Position numbers and translations under genes: made by a program. From NCBI GenBank assembly GCA_964480565.1, contig CAYZSU010000004.1, forward strand, positions 1 to 53,704: a stretch of DNA of 53,704 nt, written 5' to 3'. Below, one piece after another: positions 9,039 to 18,287 of this stretch (positions within the stretch are counted from its first letter, which is position 1; every line of letters begins with the position of its first letter). This DNA comes from CAYZSU01 sp964480565. Lineage in GTDB: Bacteria > UBA10199 > 2-02-FULL-44-16 > JAAZCA01. The notes under the pieces were generated by a model. That model made no database searches, was not told where the DNA came from, and worked only from the letters and a program-made list of their open reading frames with translations.

Positions 9039-11324
9039 ATGATCGCAACAACATCCATTTGGATTACATTAATGCCTATCATTATTATTAATTCAATTTT
9101 ACTCATATCATTACTACTCTATTCGACATATTTTAGTAAAAAGAAAACACAGTTTTTTGAGGGAGCAAAAAACCAGGGATCCTTACTACTATCTCAAAAT
9201 ATACGTGAGTGGTGGTTTTGGACCACGGATCCCGTGGTTAAACTGCTTGTCGCACTGCATATCGGCCCAAATACAATTACACTGATCGGTATTAGCATCG
9301 CCGCCATTGCAGGTATTTTCTTTGGCCTTGGGCAGCTGGGATATGCGGGATGGCTGATGATCCTTAGCGCTAGTTTTGATATTTTCGATGGTCGTGTTGC
9401 ACGAATGACCGGTAAAACATCGTCATCCGGTGCATTTTTTGATTCAGTGACCGATCGATTTGGCGAGGGATTTTGCTTTATGGGACTCGCCTATTATTTT
9501 CGCGATACATGGCTGTTATTATTTATCATTGCCGGATTGATTGGCTCTACATTGGTTAGCTATACACGTGCACGCGGTGAAGGGGTTGGCGTTAACTGCA
9601 CAAAGGGATGGATGCAACGGCCAGAGCGCATTGCTTATCTGGGTGTGGCATCCATACTCACACCGATGATGCATGCCATATTAATGAAGTTTATGGATCA
9701 ACCACCTGCCGTACTCGTTTATATTGCACTTATATTTATTGCGATCACAACAAATATCACCGCTGTATATCGCATGATCTATATTATGAATGAATTGGAT
9801 TCTCAGAAAGAACGTGACACAGATAGCTTTGCACAAGTATTTGCTAAATTAACTACTTCTGAGGGACGCGATGCATTTTTGGATCGCGCGCGATATGGCT
9901 ATGATCGTGCAAAAACAGATATTAATCATGCGGTTATTTTTCATGTCGGCTATATCAATCAGGACGAACTCAATTATCAAATTAGTGCAGGCAATATGCC
10001 GCATTTAAGTAAGCATATTTTAGAACGCGGTGGAAAGTATACGGGAACGTCTGTATTTCCATCCAGCATTGGACCGAGTTTTACGCCGTGGGTGACGGGA
10101 TCATATCCTGGCACATGCGATATCCCTGCAACTCGCTGGTTTGATCGCCATGTATCGGAGCGACGAAAAATTACAGTTAATCGCTTTCGTGATTATATGG
10201 GCTGGGGCGCTTATGCCATGGACCATGATTTAAATAAAACAGTGCAAACAATTTTTGAATATTCCAAACAAGCGGTTACCATATTTGGTGCATTAAATCG
10301 TGGCTGTGGATTAATGCGTGATCCTGCTTTTTTTAGACTCTATAGTCGCTATCATAATGCCATCCGCATGAGCGATATTGAGGCAGCGGACGAAGCTGCA
10401 TTTTCTTGGTTTAGCTCGGCATTAAAACGAGAAACTGATTTTATCCTATATTCATTTCCACCCATGGCGCTTTTACATACAGCTAGAGAAAACAATGATA
10501 TCTACGCCAAACTTGATCAATCGATTGGCAAGTGTATTCAAAACTTAGAAGAAAAAAACATCTACGATGACAGCATGCTATTTTTTGTGGCAGATGCAGG
10601 GTTTGATCAAAAAACACATTCATTTAATTTATATCATTTTTTAAACAAACGCTATCAGGTATGCCCAAAGAATGATCGATTTAAAGATTGGCAGGATGCA
10701 GACATTATCTATATGCCATCTGGTACCTCCATGGCTCATTTGTATTTTCCCAATCAAAATAAATGGCAAACCCCTTGTTTTTTTGAGAGCATTGAACAGA
10801 CCGGACTGATCGGATCCCTGCTTGAAAATGACGGCATTGATATCATTGCTGGCCGCAGCGCCAAGGGCGGTATTATGCTGCAAAGCCGACGTGGTCGCGC
10901 ACACATTTTGGAAGATGCGGCCAATCGATGGACATATTTAATTAAAGGCAGTGATCCCTTTGGATATACGCATATTGATCAATCATTAAATACTAGGCAG
11001 GCATTTGAGCAAACCGTGCACACCGATTACCCAGATGCGATTATGCAGATTGCACAATTATTTCGATCCAAGCGCACCGGTGATTTGGTTATCAGTGCCA
11101 CACATCATACTAGCTTACTCGATAAATCACAGGTCAAAACAATGGCTGGCATAGAATCACAGTGGGCATGCGGTTCTATTCATAAATCGCATATGCAAAT
11201 CCCCATTTTATGCAGTCATGCGCTTCGTTCATCCTATTGCCGAAGTGTGGATATTTTCCCAAGCATTGCACAGGCTCTTGGCATTGACATTATGCATGCG
11301 GTAGACGGCGAATCTATTTTATAA
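9039..11324 (+). CDS. CDP-alcohol phosphatidyltransferase fused to a degenerate alkaline-phosphatase-fold domain
   Basis: 761 residues. The N-terminal part (about 1-260) is a membrane-embedded CDP-alcohol phosphotransferase: the complete motif D114xxD117G118xxA121R122x8G131xxxD135xxxD139 is present, and transmembrane segments lie at about 5-32, 78-113, 150-170, 195-215 and 225-247. Such enzymes move a phosphatidyl group from CDP-diacylglycerol to an alcohol (inositol phosphate, glycerol phosphate or similar); GWMQRPERI is typical of a bacterial subgroup. Residues about 290-755 align with the alkaline phosphatase/phosphodiesterase fold (NMPHLSKHILERGG, VTGSYPG, IFPSIAQALGID). However, the usual metal Asp-Gly is V303-G304, the nucleophile Thr is Ile344 and the DHG motif is D519-A520-G521. 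The second domain therefore looks non-catalytic. The alcohol acceptor is unknown. Confidence 0.88.
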   Translation: MIATTSIWITLMPIIIINSILLISLLLYSTYFSKKKTQFFEGAKNQGSLLLSQNIREWWFWTTDPVVKLLVALHIGPNTITLIGISIAAIAGIFFGLGQLGYAGWLMILSASFDIFDGRVARMTGKTSSSGAFFDSVTDRFGEGFCFMGLAYYFRDTWLLLFIIAGLIGSTLVSYTRARGEGVGVNCTKGWMQRPERIAYLGVASILTPMMHAILMKFMDQPPAVLVYIALIFIAITTNITAVYRMIYIMNELDSQKERDTDSFAQVFAKLTTSEGRDAFLDRARYGYDRAKTDINHAVIFHVGYINQDELNYQISAGNMPHLSKHILERGGKYTGTSVFPSSIGPSFTPWVTGSYPGTCDIPATRWFDRHVSERRKITVNRFRDYMGWGAYAMDHDLNKTVQTIFEYSKQAVTIFGALNRGCGLMRDPAFFRLYSRYHNAIRMSDIEAADEAAFSWFSSALKRETDFILYSFPPMALLHTARENNDIYAKLDQSIGKCIQNLEEKNIYDDSMLFFVADAGFDQKTHSFNLYHFLNKRYQVCPKNDRFKDWQDADIIYMPSGTSMAHLYFPNQNKWQTPCFFESIEQTGLIGSLLENDGIDIIAGRSAKGGIMLQSRRGRAHILEDAANRWTYLIKGSDPFGYTHIDQSLNTRQAFEQTVHTDYPDAIMQIAQLFRSKRTGDLVISATHHTSLLDKSQVKTMAGIESQWACGSIHKSHMQIPILCSHALRSSYCRSVDIFPSIAQALGIDIMHAVDGESIL

Positions 11325-11334
11325 TTATAACCAG

Positions 11335-11490
11335 AAATGTATAAGCACTTGATCAAATTGAGTATTTGCATAATGCACACACCCAATTTGTCACATCTTT
11401 AAACAATAAATCCAATTCAGGCCCATACGAATATGATGCTGAATTGGATTTGGCTCCTCAACACAGAAGATCGGTGTTTTGAGAACAACC
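11335..11490 (+). repeat. Partial, decayed MITE copy
   Basis: The gap between the two convergent genes contains the right three-fifths of the dispersed element: GCACTTGATCAAATTGAG, CCCAATTTGTCACATC, AATCCAATTCAGG, ATGCTGAATTGGATTTGG, and an eroded right end GTGTTTTGAGAACAACCCC. The arms TTGATCAAATTG / CAATTTGTCA can pair. No terminator is evident for either flanking gene. Confidence 0.7.
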
Positions 11491-11497
11491 CCATGAT

Positions 11498-12727
11498 TTA
11501 AGTTTGTGATTTTTGTTTATTATAATTGAAAATAATTTTCTCATAATACTGCACTGTGGTTTTTGCAATTGCATCCCAGCTAAATATATCTTCCACACGA
11601 TTGCGACTTGCTTTGGCAAATGAGCGGCATTGATCATGATCCGCCAATACCCTGTTTACATTAACGGCTAAGTCTTTAGAAAATTGATCAGGATCCCTTG
11701 GCGATGCATCGCTATCACTGACAGGTATAAAATCGACGAGCAATCCCGTTTTTTCGGGCACAATAATCTCCGGTATTCCACCCACAGCGCTGCCAACAAC
11801 CGGCGTCTCACAGGCCATGGCCTCCAAGTTGATAATCCCAAACGGTTCATAAATCGATGGACAGCAAAACACTGTAGCATGCGAATAGAGCTGGATTACA
11901 TCCGCCTTTGCCACCATTTCTTCAATCCAAATAATATGATCATGATACGCTTTTGCCGCATCAACAGCCGCTTGCATTTCTTTGGCAATCTCCGGCGTAT
12001 CCGGTGCACCCGCGCATAATACGATTTGCACATTGGGGTTAATATGTTTCGCTGCATTCACTAAATGAATAATTCCCTTTTGCCGGGTAATACGTCCGAC
12101 AAACAGCACATAGGGTTTTTCCCGGTCAATGCCATACTTATCCAATGCATCGGTATGCGATACTCGCTGATATTCATTCAAATCAATGCCATTATAAATC
12201 ACATTTATTTTATCATCCGCTATATCAAAATAATTTAATGCATCTGCTTTCATTCCCTTGGATACCGCAATAATACCATGACTTTCCTGCATGGCCATGC
12301 GCTCAATAAAACTACTCAAATGATAGGCATTGCCGAGTTGCTCAGCCTTCCATGGACGTGATGGCTCAAAGCTATGCGTGGATAATACCATGGGCACTTG
12401 ATACAGTTGACTCGCTATGAGTCCTGACAAATGCGAATACCATGTATGACAATGCACAATATCCGCATCCTTTAAATTCGCAGCCATTGAAATATTACGA
12501 CTCACCGCATCAATGGCTTTTGTAAACTTTATGTTCGAACAGTTAATGTCAGCATTATTAGAATGCCCGTAAATGCTTAAATTTTTTTCAGTTATTTGCT
12601 GTTCACCAAAACAATGCACTTCCACATCAATGTATTTGGATAATTCACGGCTTAAATAATCCACATGCACACCTGCGCCACCATATACATTTGGCGGGTA
12701 CTCATTTGTAAAAAAAATCACCTTCAT
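11498..12727 (-). CDS. glgM: GlgM/GlgA-type alpha-glucan glucosyltransferase (GT4)
   Basis: A 409-residue glycosyltransferase closely resembling the actinobacterial-type glycogen synthase (TIGR02149 group), now known as GlgM, which makes maltose-1-phosphate from ADP-glucose and glucose-1-phosphate. The N-terminus MKVIFFTNEYPPNVYGGAG is the family signature with the donor-binding GGAG loop; VEVHCFGEQ, HCHTWYS, VGRITRQKG and the nucleotide-sugar motif SIYEPFGIINLEAMACETP follow in order. The start at 12727 is preferred to the upstream ATG at 12778, because GAGGGGG lies just upstream and the ATG overlaps the maltokinase stop as ATGA, indicating translational coupling. A plain ADP/UDP-glucose glycogen synthase activity remains possible. 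Partner genes glgE or treS are not in the window. Confidence 0.85.
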   Translation of the reverse strand: MKVIFFTNEYPPNVYGGAGVHVDYLSRELSKYIDVEVHCFGEQQITEKNLSIYGHSNNADINCSNIKFTKAIDAVSRNISMAANLKDADIVHCHTWYSHLSGLIASQLYQVPMVLSTHSFEPSRPWKAEQLGNAYHLSSFIERMAMQESHGIIAVSKGMKADALNYFDIADDKINVIYNGIDLNEYQRVSHTDALDKYGIDREKPYVLFVGRITRQKGIIHLVNAAKHINPNVQIVLCAGAPDTPEIAKEMQAAVDAAKAYHDHIIWIEEMVAKADVIQLYSHATVFCCPSIYEPFGIINLEAMACETPVVGSAVGGIPEIIVPEKTGLLVDFIPVSDSDASPRDPDQFSKDLAVNVNRVLADHDQCRSFAKASRNRVEDIFSWDAIAKTTVQYYEKIIFNYNKQKSQT

Positions 12728-14100
12728 AATTCCCCCTCTAATAATTGCCTTATGCCCTGCCATGGGATCTCTACCCAATCCGGACGATTGGTTATTTCAT
12801 ATTCCAATTCATATAATGCTTTATCCAAGCAATATGCGCGTAATATACTCACCCTATTCGATTCACTCATATCACCGATCATATCAGATGCATGTGCGGT
12901 CAGTGTCGTCATATATGCCTGTAAAAATGCACTGTGCACAGTCATTATCCACTGCGCCTGATCTTTCGCATCATAGTCTTTTATTTTTGTGACATGGGCA
13001 CAATACCAAGCATAATCCATGGACCGCATCATACCTGCAATATCCTTGTATATGGGATAATGCATGACGCGTTCATCATAGGGCTTGAGCGGTTCACCTT
13101 CAAAGTCAATTACTGTATATTTACCGGATAAACCAAGCACTTGCCCCAAATGCAAATCCCCGTGTTGGCGAATACAATATGGCATGTATGCAAGGCTTTG
13201 GCCTGCCTGTTCAAATACTTGTATGATATTGTTTTTCTGATCAGATATCCATTTTTGTAATTTTAAATGCGCGTGTTTCTTTTCAATACATGCAATACTA
13301 CGCTGCAATTGCGCATTCCACTGCTGTTGCCACTGACCAATAAGCACGTCATAAGTACTTACTTTTCCAAATCCCATGTCACCGGATTGGCTGAGTGCCA
13401 CATGCAATTTAGCAATAAATTCTCCCATCACATGCATATGCTGCTTACACTGTGTACGATTATTTTTCTGAATACAATCAATGATCATATCCCATGCAGA
13501 TCCATCATGCTCGATATAATCGTAGAGGATCATCAATGGGTATTCCTGCCCATCATCGGATCGATATGATACATGCCCGATAACATGCGGTACCTGTGAA
13601 AATCCAACATATTGAAGATGCTGGTTAACCTCTAGCTCCACACTGGCCCCTGCGATCAAGCGCCGCTGCATTTTGGCCACCCATTTTTTTTGACCGGTAT
13701 GCTCACATGCAATCAGTGAGTTGGTGGAGGTATCCGGCATTGCATGATAGCAATTACCCATCCGATGGATGTCGTCGCATGACCTGTGAATGATCAATTG
13801 ACCTTGGTGCATGGCAATGCAATTGTGATCGTGATTGAATAATCGACCAAACAAGGCATTCAATACATGTGGCGCATCCATTGATGACCACTTGCCGGAT
13901 GCAGTATGTTGGAAAATCGCATAGTGGTGTATGGAATTATCAGCCAGTGTAATCTTATAAATACCCAATTGTAGATCAGAATTTAAATCGCATATATCCA
14001 TACATATAATATCAACAAGGGATTGATGCTTTCCCTGAAACCAACGGCAGGATTGTAAAAAAGAAATCGCATCTTTTATCGCATACATCATATAGTCCAT
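12724..14100 (-). CDS. mak: Maltokinase (Pep2-like)
   Basis: A 458-residue kinase of the aminoglycoside-phosphotransferase-like fold that phosphorylates maltose to maltose-1-phosphate in the trehalose-to-glucan (GlgE) pathway. Visible features: the N-terminal cap (CRWFQGKHQS near residue 18), the phosphate-binding stretch KMQRRLIAGASVELEVNQHL, and the catalytic region RQHGDLHLGQVL followed by VIDFEGEPLKPYDER and DIAGMMRSMDYAW, all typical of maltokinases. Length is normal for stand-alone Mak. It overlaps the downstream glgM by 4 bp (ATGA). Together the two encode the two alternative routes to maltose-1-phosphate; the polymerising GlgE would have to lie elsewhere. Confidence 0.87.
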   Translation of the reverse strand: MDYMMYAIKDAISFLQSCRWFQGKHQSLVDIICMDICDLNSDLQLGIYKITLADNSIHHYAIFQHTASGKWSSMDAPHVLNALFGRLFNHDHNCIAMHQGQLIIHRSCDDIHRMGNCYHAMPDTSTNSLIACEHTGQKKWVAKMQRRLIAGASVELEVNQHLQYVGFSQVPHVIGHVSYRSDDGQEYPLMILYDYIEHDGSAWDMIIDCIQKNNRTQCKQHMHVMGEFIAKLHVALSQSGDMGFGKVSTYDVLIGQWQQQWNAQLQRSIACIEKKHAHLKLQKWISDQKNNIIQVFEQAGQSLAYMPYCIRQHGDLHLGQVLGLSGKYTVIDFEGEPLKPYDERVMHYPIYKDIAGMMRSMDYAWYCAHVTKIKDYDAKDQAQWIMTVHSAFLQAYMTTLTAHASDMIGDMSESNRVSILRAYCLDKALYELEYEITNRPDWVEIPWQGIRQLLEGEL

Positions 14101-14109
14101 CGTATCCCA

Positions 14110-15225
14110 TTATCTGCGTTTAGCAGGCATTGTATAACTTACGTCTCCATCCGTGGCTATCACAGCTATATCTCCATCTCTACTATATATTCTTTTTGAC
14201 CGTCTTCCATCATCCCAAGGTGTGGCGTTCCAAGTACCGATAGGCGAATCATTTTCTATAATGACTAAATCCTGTCGTTGAAAGACACCATATCCGCCCT
14301 CCAACCACAGCGCATTTCCATGTTTCACAACCTCAAATGGATTCGTATAAATACCGCAACTATGAACCGCCCGAATATCGCCTGGCGCTGTGGTAAAACA
14401 CAAATCAAATACAGCGCAATTGCTTTCGCCTGGTTGTAAAGCACTCACCCGTCCCAATGCTTCCAATTCCACATAGGGTGCATGATCCGCCATAAATAGT
14501 TCAAAGAGTCCATGAACATGGTGTGAATGCCTTAATACGCTATACACATTATTAGAAGATCGCATGGCAATCCACTTTGCCTTTGCACCAACTTTTATCA
14601 TAGGATTGCCCGTATGGAACGCTTTCCATATGGGTAGTGCACTTTGTTTTCTAAATGGATGACACTCTCCCATGAGGCATCGAATAGCATCGTCTGGTTG
14701 CCCAATATATAAATTCGTAGCATTTGGTGTAGCATTTAGCTGCCCCACAAACCACGGTGTAAACGGATGGCTATCTTGACCTTTATTGATAACCGTTTGA
14801 TCAAAGCGAATAATACTTTGATCGCCTAATAGTGCAATCTTTGTACTCAATTCAATGGGTAGTGGATTTTTTGGCAGGTAAGGTGCGACAATATGAATAG
14901 CATTGTCATTCATTCCTGTATCATGTCCCGTTGTCATATCATAGGTACCACCAAATAGCGGCTTTGGCGGTGGCCATTCGCTAGCTCCTTTAAACGATTC
15001 CCAACCCTGTGGTCCATTTTGTGGTCCTGCATAAAAATGAATACCGCCGCCTTCTGCTTTTCTTAAAAAATCAAAGCTACGATAAATAGGATTTTTAATA
15101 GATACTCTTTCGATCCCGCCTATTGCTGTTTGCACTGTCCCAGTAGGTATAGCTTTTGAAAGACCACCTAAGCAAGAGTTTGCTGTTATGCTTAAAAATG
15201 AATTTGATAATGTTGCAATTGCCAC
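14110..15225 (-). CDS. Galactose-mutarotase-fold protein (DUF4380-like)
   Basis: A 371-residue, beta-rich protein. The pattern of an early RSFDFLRKAEGGGIHFYAGPQNG segment, the middle WIAMRSSNNVYSV and the late PYVELEALGRVSALQPGES resembles DUF4380/galactose-mutarotase-like beta-supersandwich proteins, which bind carbohydrates. No signal peptide is obvious: residues 1-20 are only mildly hydrophobic. It lies 9 bp upstream of mak and reads in the same direction, so a role in the same alpha-glucan pathway is reasonable but is inferred from position. I cannot point to catalytic residues; it could be an epimerase, a sugar-binding protein or a lyase-like enzyme. Confidence 0.65.
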   Translation of the reverse strand: MAIATLSNSFLSITANSCLGGLSKAIPTGTVQTAIGGIERVSIKNPIYRSFDFLRKAEGGGIHFYAGPQNGPQGWESFKGASEWPPPKPLFGGTYDMTTGHDTGMNDNAIHIVAPYLPKNPLPIELSTKIALLGDQSIIRFDQTVINKGQDSHPFTPWFVGQLNATPNATNLYIGQPDDAIRCLMGECHPFRKQSALPIWKAFHTGNPMIKVGAKAKWIAMRSSNNVYSVLRHSHHVHGLFELFMADHAPYVELEALGRVSALQPGESNCAVFDLCFTTAPGDIRAVHSCGIYTNPFEVVKHGNALWLEGGYGVFQRQDLVIIENDSPIGTWNATPWDDGRRSKRIYSRDGDIAVIATDGDVSYTMPAKRR

Positions 15226-15244
15226 GATGCCTCCTCAATAAATA

Positions 15245-17101
15245 TTATTTTAAAACAGTCATTAATTCCTTTATTAAGTGATATTTGCCAAATGGTGGAA
15301 AAATATAGGCACCGTCGATGCCACTTAAATCCTTCGCCTCTGACAATGCATCCTTAGCTATCTCACAGCCCACGGATTGTTGCGCCTCTTTACTCTTTGC
15401 AGTTGCTATACGCTGCATGATGCTAGCAGGAATTTGCATGCCCGGCACTTCATTGTGTAAAAACTCGGCATTGCGCAAGCTCACAAGTGGCAATATCCCT
15501 ACAAATAAAGGTATTTTTTTTATGCCTTGAATTTTACTTGAAAATTGACTGAGCAGATTTGGATCATAGATGGGTTGTGAAAAAGCAAATTCCGCGCCCA
15601 TAGTGATTTTCTGTTTATATCGCTCCACTTCCAAGTCAATGTCCACAGCCCCTGGATTCACCCCGCAGCCAATTAAAAAACGCGTCTGCCCATTGATCGG
15701 GCGATTGGCAAAATCCAAGCCATGATTCATATTAGCGACAAAGCGAATGAGCCCAATCGCATCCACATCAAATACTGCGGTGGCATTGGGATAATGCCCC
15801 ATCTTGGGCGGATCGCCGGTAATGATCAAAATATTATTGAGCTCCAGCGCACTGGCACCGATTAAATCCATCTGCATGCCGAGTAGATTACGATCCCGAC
15901 AACAATAATGCACAATCGGCTCAATGCCAATTTGCCGCTTAATCTCTATGGCTAAAGGGATGGGACTCATACGCGCCATGGCTCGTGGACCATCCGCAAT
16001 ATTGACCGCATCCACACCTAAGTCAGCGAGCAGCTTGGCACCATCCAATGCTTTTTGCATACTGATGCCCAAGGGTGGATCCACTTCCACACAGACATTG
16101 AATTTGCTGTGTAGATGTTTTGCAAAATCACTTTTTTCAGGTTGGACAATGGGTTCTTTTTTTTCCACTGGATCTGTTTGTGAAATGATGTTCACAGCCA
16201 CAGATGTTTTTAAATGCTTAGTCGCATGTAAAAAATGATGCATCTCACGAATATGATCGGGCGTAGTACCACAGCAACCACCAATTAAGCTCACGCCAAT
16301 TTGCACATAGCGCTTGGCATATTCCGCCATATACTCCGGGCTTGCCAAATAATGTGTGCGGCCTTGAATCATCTTTGGTAACCCTGCATTGGGCATGGCA
16401 GATATAGGTGTATCCGTCACAGCTTTCATGCGCTTGGCTGCTTCAAATACACCTTGTGGCCCCTCGCAACAGTTGATACCCACAACATCAGCACCCCAAT
16501 TACTCATAGTGCGTGCTGCATCTTCAGGCAACAGGCCTTCAAAGTGATCCTCGCCCAAATACTTAAGCGATACCTGGGTGATAATTGGAATATCTGTCAC
16601 ACTTTTGGCAGCCTGAAATGCCATATGCAATTCCTGAATATTCGTAAATGTTTCGAGTAAAATGACATCCACATTAGTATCAGCTAATAGTCGAATATGC
16701 TCCGCAAAGGCATCGTGCAATTCATCATCGTTTAAACCACCCTGATCAGCCATGGTCCATGCAATAGGTCCCACTGATCCTGCCACAAAGGCTTTATCCG
16801 CAGCAGCCTGTTTAGCAAGCTGCACACCCGCCACATTGATATCTTCCATTTTGGATTCATATCCATGGGCGCGCAGGGCATAGTGGTTGGCCATAAATGT
16901 ATTGGTTTCAATGAACTGACTGCCTGCATTGATATAGGACTCATGTATGGATGAAATCAGTTTGGGCTGTGATAGGTTTAACTCATCGTAGCAGCGATTG
17001 ATAAAAATACCGTGACGATAGAGCTCTGTACCAATGCCGCCATCGGCCAGAATGCCATCTTCATGAAGCGTATCTAAAAATGATTTTTTAGTTATCGTCA
17101 T
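15245..17101 (-). CDS. Bifunctional homocysteine S-methyltransferase / methylenetetrahydrofolate reductase
   Basis: 618 residues, two fused enzymes of methionine and one-carbon metabolism. Residues about 1-300 are a Zn-dependent homocysteine S-methyltransferase: GGIGTEL near 21, FIETNTF near 63, and the Zn-thiolate ligands in GINCCEG (Cys211 or 212) and GGCCGTT (Cys276, Cys277). Residues about 320-618 are a MetF-type FAD reductase barrel: CVEVDPP, VNIADGPRA, HYCCRDRN, ILIITGDPPKMGHYP and ELNNI. The same fusion occurs in Bacillus YitJ and many anaerobes. The product of the second half, 5-methyl-THF, would feed methionine synthesis elsewhere. Downstream it nearly abuts the mutarotase-fold gene (19 bp). 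Confidence 0.94.
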   Translation of the reverse strand: MTITKKSFLDTLHEDGILADGGIGTELYRHGIFINRCYDELNLSQPKLISSIHESYINAGSQFIETNTFMANHYALRAHGYESKMEDINVAGVQLAKQAAADKAFVAGSVGPIAWTMADQGGLNDDELHDAFAEHIRLLADTNVDVILLETFTNIQELHMAFQAAKSVTDIPIITQVSLKYLGEDHFEGLLPEDAARTMSNWGADVVGINCCEGPQGVFEAAKRMKAVTDTPISAMPNAGLPKMIQGRTHYLASPEYMAEYAKRYVQIGVSLIGGCCGTTPDHIREMHHFLHATKHLKTSVAVNIISQTDPVEKKEPIVQPEKSDFAKHLHSKFNVCVEVDPPLGISMQKALDGAKLLADLGVDAVNIADGPRAMARMSPIPLAIEIKRQIGIEPIVHYCCRDRNLLGMQMDLIGASALELNNILIITGDPPKMGHYPNATAVFDVDAIGLIRFVANMNHGLDFANRPINGQTRFLIGCGVNPGAVDIDLEVERYKQKITMGAEFAFSQPIYDPNLLSQFSSKIQGIKKIPLFVGILPLVSLRNAEFLHNEVPGMQIPASIMQRIATAKSKEAQQSVGCEIAKDALSEAKDLSGIDGAYIFPPFGKYHLIKELMTVLK

Positions 17102-17105
17102 TACA

Positions 17106-17759
17106 TTATCGATTCTGTGCTAAATAGGGATTATTTTCACATTGCTCAGCAATTGTGCTCGTATTAAATCGGCCATAGGCATGGCCTGGATAAATAATTG
17201 TATCTGGATTTAATTGAGTAATGCGATGCAAGGATGTATTCATCTGATCAGGACTACCACCTGGCAAATCGGTTCGGCCGCAAGCATCGATAAATACTGT
17301 ATCACCTGTGATTATATTTTTATCAATTAAAAAACACTGGGATCCGGGCGTATGCCCAGGTGTATGCAAACATTGGCAATTGCTATTACCAATAGCAATG
17401 CATTCACCATCAGTGCTTAAATGAATCTGCACTGAGTCTGGAATGGGTGGCGATATAGTTGGATCAGCAGAAGCATTATCCCCTTGCACATGCGCAAATT
17501 CCGCTTCATGCACATACACAGCTATTTGCGTTTGTGCGACCACATTTTCCAAGGCATTGATATGATCATAATGCATATGGGTCAGCAGTATCTTTTTTAA
17601 TTGCCAGTGATTGTCTGTGATAGTTTTTAGAATTTGATCTGCATCCCAACAGGGATCAACCACCGCACAATCACCCGTAGCATTATCTGCAATCACATAT
17701 GTATAGTTTTCCATCGGGCCAACGGAGACTTGCTTAATCGTAATATCACTCACACTCAC
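17106..17759 (-). CDS. Metallo-beta-lactamase-fold hydrolase (glyoxalase II-like)
   Basis: A 217-residue cytoplasmic hydrolase with the di-metal site of the family: THMHYDH (around 61-67), HTPGHTPGS (around 132-140), GDTVFIDACGR (around 152) and YPGHAYG near the C-terminus. The shape fits glyoxalase II/persulfide-dioxygenase-like thioesterases; the short C-terminal part lacks the full substrate-binding domain of classic GloB, so the substrate is open. The start is GTG at 17759, and it overlaps the stop of the upstream DUF2203 gene by 4 bp (GTGA), so the two are translationally coupled. The gap to the downstream methyltransferase/MTHFR gene is 4 bp. Confidence 0.85.
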   Translation of the reverse strand: MSVSDITIKQVSVGPMENYTYVIADNATGDCAVVDPCWDADQILKTITDNHWQLKKILLTHMHYDHINALENVVAQTQIAVYVHEAEFAHVQGDNASADPTISPPIPDSVQIHLSTDGECIAIGNSNCQCLHTPGHTPGSQCFLIDKNIITGDTVFIDACGRTDLPGGSPDQMNTSLHRITQLNPDTIIYPGHAYGRFNTSTIAEQCENNPYLAQNR

Positions 17760-18142
17760 CTCATTGATTCGGGTTTAATCGCAAAATCATCCAGTATATA
17801 TTCTGGGATATCACAGTTCTTAAATTCGCAAAATTCTGGCATACCATCGTCCAATTGCCATATATAATACCCTTTTTCTGTAGGCAATAATAAACGCCAT
17901 AAACCCTTTGCTTCACAGCCCAAACGGCTCACTTTGTCTACCCAGCTATCAACAAGGTCCACTTTCTCAGACAAAATACGCTGATACACAGGATCTGATT
18001 CAGATAAGTATTGTGATTCATCGAGCATACTGGATAATTGGTTGACCGCGTGATCTGTAATGCGCTGAATAATAGGTACAATATCCCTTACATCGCTGTC
18101 TGTAAATATGCGCTTGCCGTCTATTGGTATAATCATAGCCAT
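17756..18142 (-). CDS. DUF2203-like small protein
   Basis: A 128-residue acidic soluble protein. Its layout matches DUF2203: an N-terminal RIFTDSDVRDIVPIIQRITDHA helix, a second helix, and a C-terminal strand pair with GLWRLLLPTEKGYYIWQLDDGMPEFCEFKN corresponding to the family's 'dWp.....yLCWr.gEpei.fwHe' region. Function of the family is unknown. It is the first gene of the coupled set DUF2203-MBL-MTHFR fusion-mutarotase-mak-glgM, all minus strand with gaps of 0-20 bp, which likely form one operon. The start is ATG; the upstream ribosome site is weak. Confidence 0.65.
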   Translation of the reverse strand: MAMIIPIDGKRIFTDSDVRDIVPIIQRITDHAVNQLSSMLDESQYLSESDPVYQRILSEKVDLVDSWVDKVSRLGCEAKGLWRLLLPTEKGYYIWQLDDGMPEFCEFKNCDIPEYILDDFAIKPESMR

Positions 18143-18227
18143 GGTCGCCTAATGTAGTGATCACATTATAATTGTCAATGGGATTGCACAAAAAATACAG
18201 GACAAATACATTTAAAACTTCCAATAT

Positions 18228-18267
18228 AAAAAAAGGCAATCCCAATAATAATCGAAATTGCCTTTTA
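18228..18267 (-). terminator. Rho-independent terminator after hppA
   Basis: Read on the minus strand, AAAAGGCAAT and ATTGCCTTTTTTT form a 10-bp stem with a 16-base loop, and the right arm runs into a T tract. It lies about 20 bp beyond the hppA stop and separates it from the next minus-strand gene. Confidence 0.85.
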
Positions 18268-18287
18268 ATCAAAGTTCTTCTTGCACC

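Noticed and set aside
15924..16238. Plus-strand ORF inside the MTHFR fusion gene
   Set aside because: Fully antisense to well-conserved enzyme domains, with no independent signal.
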